In this document: positions 61,390 to 64,000 of the stretch, in pieces
How positions within the stretch are numbered: position 1 is the first letter of the stretch
Layout: every line of letters starts with the position of its first letter
Assembly: GCA_002813285.1 (NCBI GenBank)
Contig: PHTZ01000001.1
Coordinates: 2,975,501 to 3,039,500 of the forward strand
Direction of reading: 5' to 3'
DNA: 64,000 nt
DNA from: Flavobacteriaceae bacterium MAR_2009_75
Lineage (GTDB): Bacteria > Bacteroidota > Bacteroidia > Flavobacteriales > Flavobacteriaceae
Notes under the pieces: model-generated
What the model saw: the letters and a program-made list of their open reading frames with translations, nothing else
What the model was told of the DNA's origin: nothing
Database searches by the model: none
Made by a program: the position numbers and the translations under genes

Positions 61390-62124
61390 TCAAACCGGAG
61401 CTTCCTGTATTTTGTTTGACGATTGAGAAGCTGATTCAACTTTTATTTTAAGGTTTTCAAAACCACTGTATAGCTCGATGTATACCAGAAGTGCATATAA
61501 AAAGATGGCTACCCCAATCATTTCTAAAAGTTCTTCAATAGTATAAAGCAGCGAATAAGTAAGATTGTGTTTACCATTAATTTCGTCATGCTGACCACCA
61601 ATTATCTCAACTCCTACAGCACCTCCAATAAAGAGACACGCCGATAAGATGAAAAGAGCTTTTATCTGTTTTGGAAGCGACCATAAAAAAGGAAGATAAA
61701 CAATAGCTAAAATAATTATGGCAATGCCGTACGGAATTATCCAGGCATAGTAAAAAACTCCCGTAAATTCAAAAGAATTCTGTAATAAGACCATTATTTG
61801 CTCGTGAATAGAGGCCATTTCGTCAATACCCAGAAAAAGGAAAACCCCCGATAACATGAGCCAGCTTTTAGCGGAATAGTCTTTTAATATTTTGCTGCGA
61901 TAAATATAGTAGAGTAATAAAGAGCAAGCCAACAATGTTAATGATGAGTAAAATGTAGGAATGTTGGTCTCTTCATTGAAATCGAATAAAACGGCGGTTT
62001 TTTGTAAAAAAGAGTCGTTCATAGTCAGTTTTATGAAAATAGCTACTAGGTTTGAAACTAAAAGAATTCCAATTGCACCGAGTAGAGCATATAACACCTG
62101 TCGAGGGTTCATTTTTAGATTCAT
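61390..62124 (-). CDS. Multi-pass membrane protein with conserved charged residues in helices
   Basis: A 244-residue protein with about six or seven transmembrane helices. Acidic and His residues sit inside or beside helices: FLFLGIDEMASIHEQ (Asp101, Glu102, His107, Glu108), VGVEIIGGQHDE (Glu173, His179, Asp180, Glu181) and YTIEELLEMIG (Glu197, Glu198, Glu201). I recognise no named family. The pattern is reminiscent of membrane hydrolases or metal-binding membrane enzymes, which is speculation. It is nested on the opposite strand between the two mevalonate genes and its stop is 4 bases from that of mvaD. Confidence 0.7.
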   Translation of the reverse strand: MNLKMNPRQVLYALLGAIGILLVSNLVAIFIKLTMNDSFLQKTAVLFDFNEETNIPTFYSSLTLLACSLLLYYIYRSKILKDYSAKSWLMLSGVFLFLGIDEMASIHEQIMVLLQNSFEFTGVFYYAWIIPYGIAIIILAIVYLPFLWSLPKQIKALFILSACLFIGGAVGVEIIGGQHDEINGKHNLTYSLLYTIEELLEMIGVAIFLYALLVYIELYSGFENLKIKVESASQSSNKIQEAPV

Positions 62125-62448
62125 CGATCATTGTTTCAGGGCCGTAAGAAAGGAAAGGCAAATTGCGGCAAAATATAGGGCCCACATGACAAATGTATTT
62201 GCTATATAAATTTTTTTTGTGACGTAGAAGATTTTCTATGAGCTTTAAAGAATTTTTAAATCCCATATAAAGTATTTTACGTAGATAAGTGGAGTCGTAA
62301 TCTATCCGATAATAGAACCGCGCTCATTTAAAAAAATAAATATGTGTTTTTTACCAAAAATTTGTATCCCGTTAGGGGTGTTTGCTAGAAAACCTGTTTA
62401 ACTCAACAGTTAATTTCATATTTTTGCACTAGCCTTATCAACCATATA
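62125..62448. other. Divergent intergenic region upstream of the mevalonate kinase gene
   Basis: A 324-base AT-rich gap between the divergent membrane-protein gene and the mevalonate kinase gene. Apart from the promoter-like element at 62396-62426 I see no ORF, strong hairpin or repeat in it. Confidence 0.55.
62396..62426 (+). promoter_or_regulatory. Putative promoter of the mevalonate kinase gene
   Basis: TATTTTTG (62419-62426) fits the TAnnTTTG -7 element; a weak GTTTA sequence sits about 18 bases upstream. The -7 box ends 22 bases before the ATG. Confidence 0.4.
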
Positions 62449-63387
62449 ATGAAAGGACCATTATTTTATTCTAAAATCCTCCTATTTGGAGAATACGGAA
62501 TCATCAAAGATTCTAAAGGACTCTCTATACCTTACAACTTTTTTAAGGGAGCATTGAAAACAGATGAAAATCCGTCAGAAGAGGCAAAGAAGTCAAATCA
62601 GAGCCTTCGAGAATTTATCGGTTATTTAGAGATTGTAGAGAAGAACAGTCCTGAATTGGTGTCATTTGATTTTGAGACCTTAAAAGCTGATGTGGCACAA
62701 GGTATGTATTTCGATAGTTCTATTCCTCAAGGTTATGGGGTAGGTAGCAGTGGGGCACTTGTAGCGGCAATTTATGATAAGTATGCTCAAGATAAGGTTA
62801 CCGTTTTAGAGAATCTTACCCGAGAAAAACTATTGAAGCTTAAAAAGGTGTTCGGTAAGATGGAATCTTTTTTTCACGGCAAGTCTTCAGGTCTAGATCC
62901 ATTGAACAGCTATTTGAGTCTTCCTATACTTATAAATTCACAAGATAATATTGAATCTGCCAGTATACCTGCTCAAAATGCAGATGGTAAAGGTGCTGTG
63001 TTTTTATTGGATAGTGGGTCGACAGGTGAAACGGCACCAATGGTTCAGATTTTCATGGAAAAGATGAAACAAGAAGGATTTCGTAGTATGTTAAAGAATC
63101 AATTTATTAAGCATACCGATGCATGTGTCGATGATTTTGTCAAAGGTGATGTGAAATCACTTTTTGGTAACCTGAAACAATTATCACATGTCGTACTTGA
63201 TAACTTCAAACCGATGATTCCTACCAAGTTTCATGAATTATGGAAACATGGTATCGAAACTAACGAGTATTATTTGAAACTCTGTGGTTCTGGTGGTGGC
63301 GGTTATATTTTAGGTTTTACTGAAGATATCGAAAAGGCCAAAAAGTCTTTGATTGGTCATAAATTAGAAGTGGTTTACAACTTCTGA
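62449..63387 (+). CDS. Mevalonate kinase-like GHMP kinase
   Basis: A 312-residue GHMP kinase. It starts PLFYSKILLFGEYGIIKDSK, with the ATP motif SIPQGYGVGSSGALVAAIYD near 90-110, SFFHGKSSGLDPLNSYLS with the likely catalytic Asp, and the C-terminal LKLCGSGGGGYILGFTED. The gene neighbourhood (mvaD before, UbiA prenyltransferase after) fits mevalonate kinase of the flavobacterial type. Phosphomevalonate kinase activity cannot be excluded from sequence alone. It lies 44 bases before the UbiA gene. Confidence 0.88.
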   Translation: MKGPLFYSKILLFGEYGIIKDSKGLSIPYNFFKGALKTDENPSEEAKKSNQSLREFIGYLEIVEKNSPELVSFDFETLKADVAQGMYFDSSIPQGYGVGSSGALVAAIYDKYAQDKVTVLENLTREKLLKLKKVFGKMESFFHGKSSGLDPLNSYLSLPILINSQDNIESASIPAQNADGKGAVFLLDSGSTGETAPMVQIFMEKMKQEGFRSMLKNQFIKHTDACVDDFVKGDVKSLFGNLKQLSHVVLDNFKPMIPTKFHELWKHGIETNEYYLKLCGSGGGGYILGFTEDIEKAKKSLIGHKLEVVYNF

Positions 63388-63431
63388 TTTTCCAAAAAAA
63401 TATTTAGTTTTTATCGCTAAAAACAGAATTA

Positions 63432-64000
63432 ATGTTTAGCAGAAAAAATAGGCTCTTACTGTTAAAGTTATTGAGTCTTTTCTCTGTGGTGCGTGGTTAT
63501 AATGTCTTGATGATTGCCTTGGCGCAGTACTTGGCGGCGGTTTACATTCTGGCTCCAGAACTGCCCTTGCGAAAAGTAGTTTTCGATTTTAATCTATTTA
63601 TAATTGTTTTTTCTTCAGCACTGGTGATAGCTAGTGGATATATCATAAACAATTTTTACGATGCCGAAAAAGACCTAATCAACAAGCCAAGAAAAAGCAT
63701 GTTAGATCGCTTGGTAAGCCAGCAGTTCAAACTGATAACTTATTTTGTTCTCAATTTCTTGGCAACATTTGCCGCAAGTTACGTGTCTTTTAAAGCGGTA
63801 CTCTTTTTCTCCGCTTATGTATTTGGTATTTGGTTCTATTCGCATAAGCTTAAAAAGATTGCCTTTATTGGCAATTTTGTTTCGGCAACATTAGCGATTA
63901 CTCCGTTTTTTGCAGTTTTCGTCTATTACAAGAATTTTGATACCGTGATTTTTGTTCATGCCATATTTCTATTTCTTTTGATTTTGATCCGTGAAATGCT
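63432..64000 (+). CDS. UbiA-family prenyltransferase, N-terminal part (cut by window edge)
   Basis: An open frame from the ATG at 63432 reaches the window end without a stop (189 residues). It has several transmembrane helices and the UbiA active-site motif in IINNFYDAEKDLINKPRK, with Asn73, Asp77 and Asp81 matching NxxxDxxxD. In flavobacteria the UbiA member next to mevalonate kinase is usually annotated as geranylgeranylglycerol-phosphate geranylgeranyltransferase-like; the actual acceptor is not shown by the sequence. It follows the kinase gene at 44 bases and is probably co-transcribed. Confidence 0.88.
   Translation, partial: MFSRKNRLLLLKLLSLFSVVRGYNVLMIALAQYLAAVYILAPELPLRKVVFDFNLFIIVFSSALVIASGYIINNFYDAEKDLINKPRKSMLDRLVSQQFKLITYFVLNFLATFAASYVSFKAVLFFSAYVFGIWFYSHKLKKIAFIGNFVSATLAITPFFAVFVYYKNFDTVIFVHAIFLFLLILIREM

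Overview
The window looks like a chromosomal segment of a marine Flavobacteriaceae bacterium (Bacteroidota). The evidence is a low-GC genome, a SusC/SusD pair, many lipoproteins, two formylglycine sulfatases, a vanadium haloperoxidase, a mevalonate-pathway cluster, a DnaQ-DnaE fusion polymerase, and promoters of the Bacteroidota type (TTG-N19-TAnnTTTG). No transposase, phage gene, CRISPR array, rRNA or tRNA was recognised.

Layout. 1-3.6 kb: the truncated 5' part of a periplasmic-propeller sensor, a secreted TIM-barrel sugar isomerase, two small genes and a DUF1080 (3-keto-disaccharide hydrolase-like) lipoprotein. 3.6-6.9 kb: a two-gene molybdenum hydroxylase (iorAB-like) flanked by two copies of a hairpin plus micro-ORF element. 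6.9-23.3 kb: housekeeping genes (glutaryl-CoA dehydrogenase, trmN6, rimM, rpsP, dnaE, trxA, with a FUSC membrane protein) interleaved with accessory catabolic genes (CHRD-cupredoxin lipoprotein, two sulfatases, another secreted isomerase). 23.3-30.6 kb: an HD-domain/Pycsar-TM protein divergent from a 1236-residue metallophosphoesterase with an Omp85-like barrel, a propeller lipoprotein and a vanadium haloperoxidase.

31-35.6 kb: xylose use, with a sodium/solute symporter convergent with xylB-xylA. 35.8-50.9 kb: one long minus-strand locus, susC-susD followed by three 1.08-1.09 kDa-scale (1080-1091 residue) FG-GAP/ASPIC-UnbV lipoproteins and one unknown lipoprotein. A perfect intrinsic terminator sits between susD and the first of these. 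51.2-57.1 kb: a divergent lacI followed by beta-phosphoglucomutase, a GH65 phosphorylase and a GH13 amylase, i.e. cytoplasmic maltose-type alpha-glucan use. A LacI-type palindrome lies upstream of susC. 57.1-59.7 kb: GDPD, HI0933-like flavoprotein, DUF1697. 59.7-64 kb: tspO, then mevalonate genes (mvaD, mevalonate kinase) and the start of a UbiA prenyltransferase, with an unknown multi-pass membrane protein on the other strand.

How it fits together: the SusCD/LacI/GH65/GH13 genes, the xylose genes, sulfatases and isomerases describe a polysaccharide-degrading marine lifestyle. The most unusual objects are the metallophosphoesterase with a kinase-like middle section and an outer-membrane barrel, the stand-alone HD-PycTM protein, the SusCD locus extended by three giant FG-GAP lipoproteins behind a terminator, and the duplicated hairpin/micro-ORF element around the molybdenum hydroxylase. 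Functions are read from motifs only; no database search was possible.
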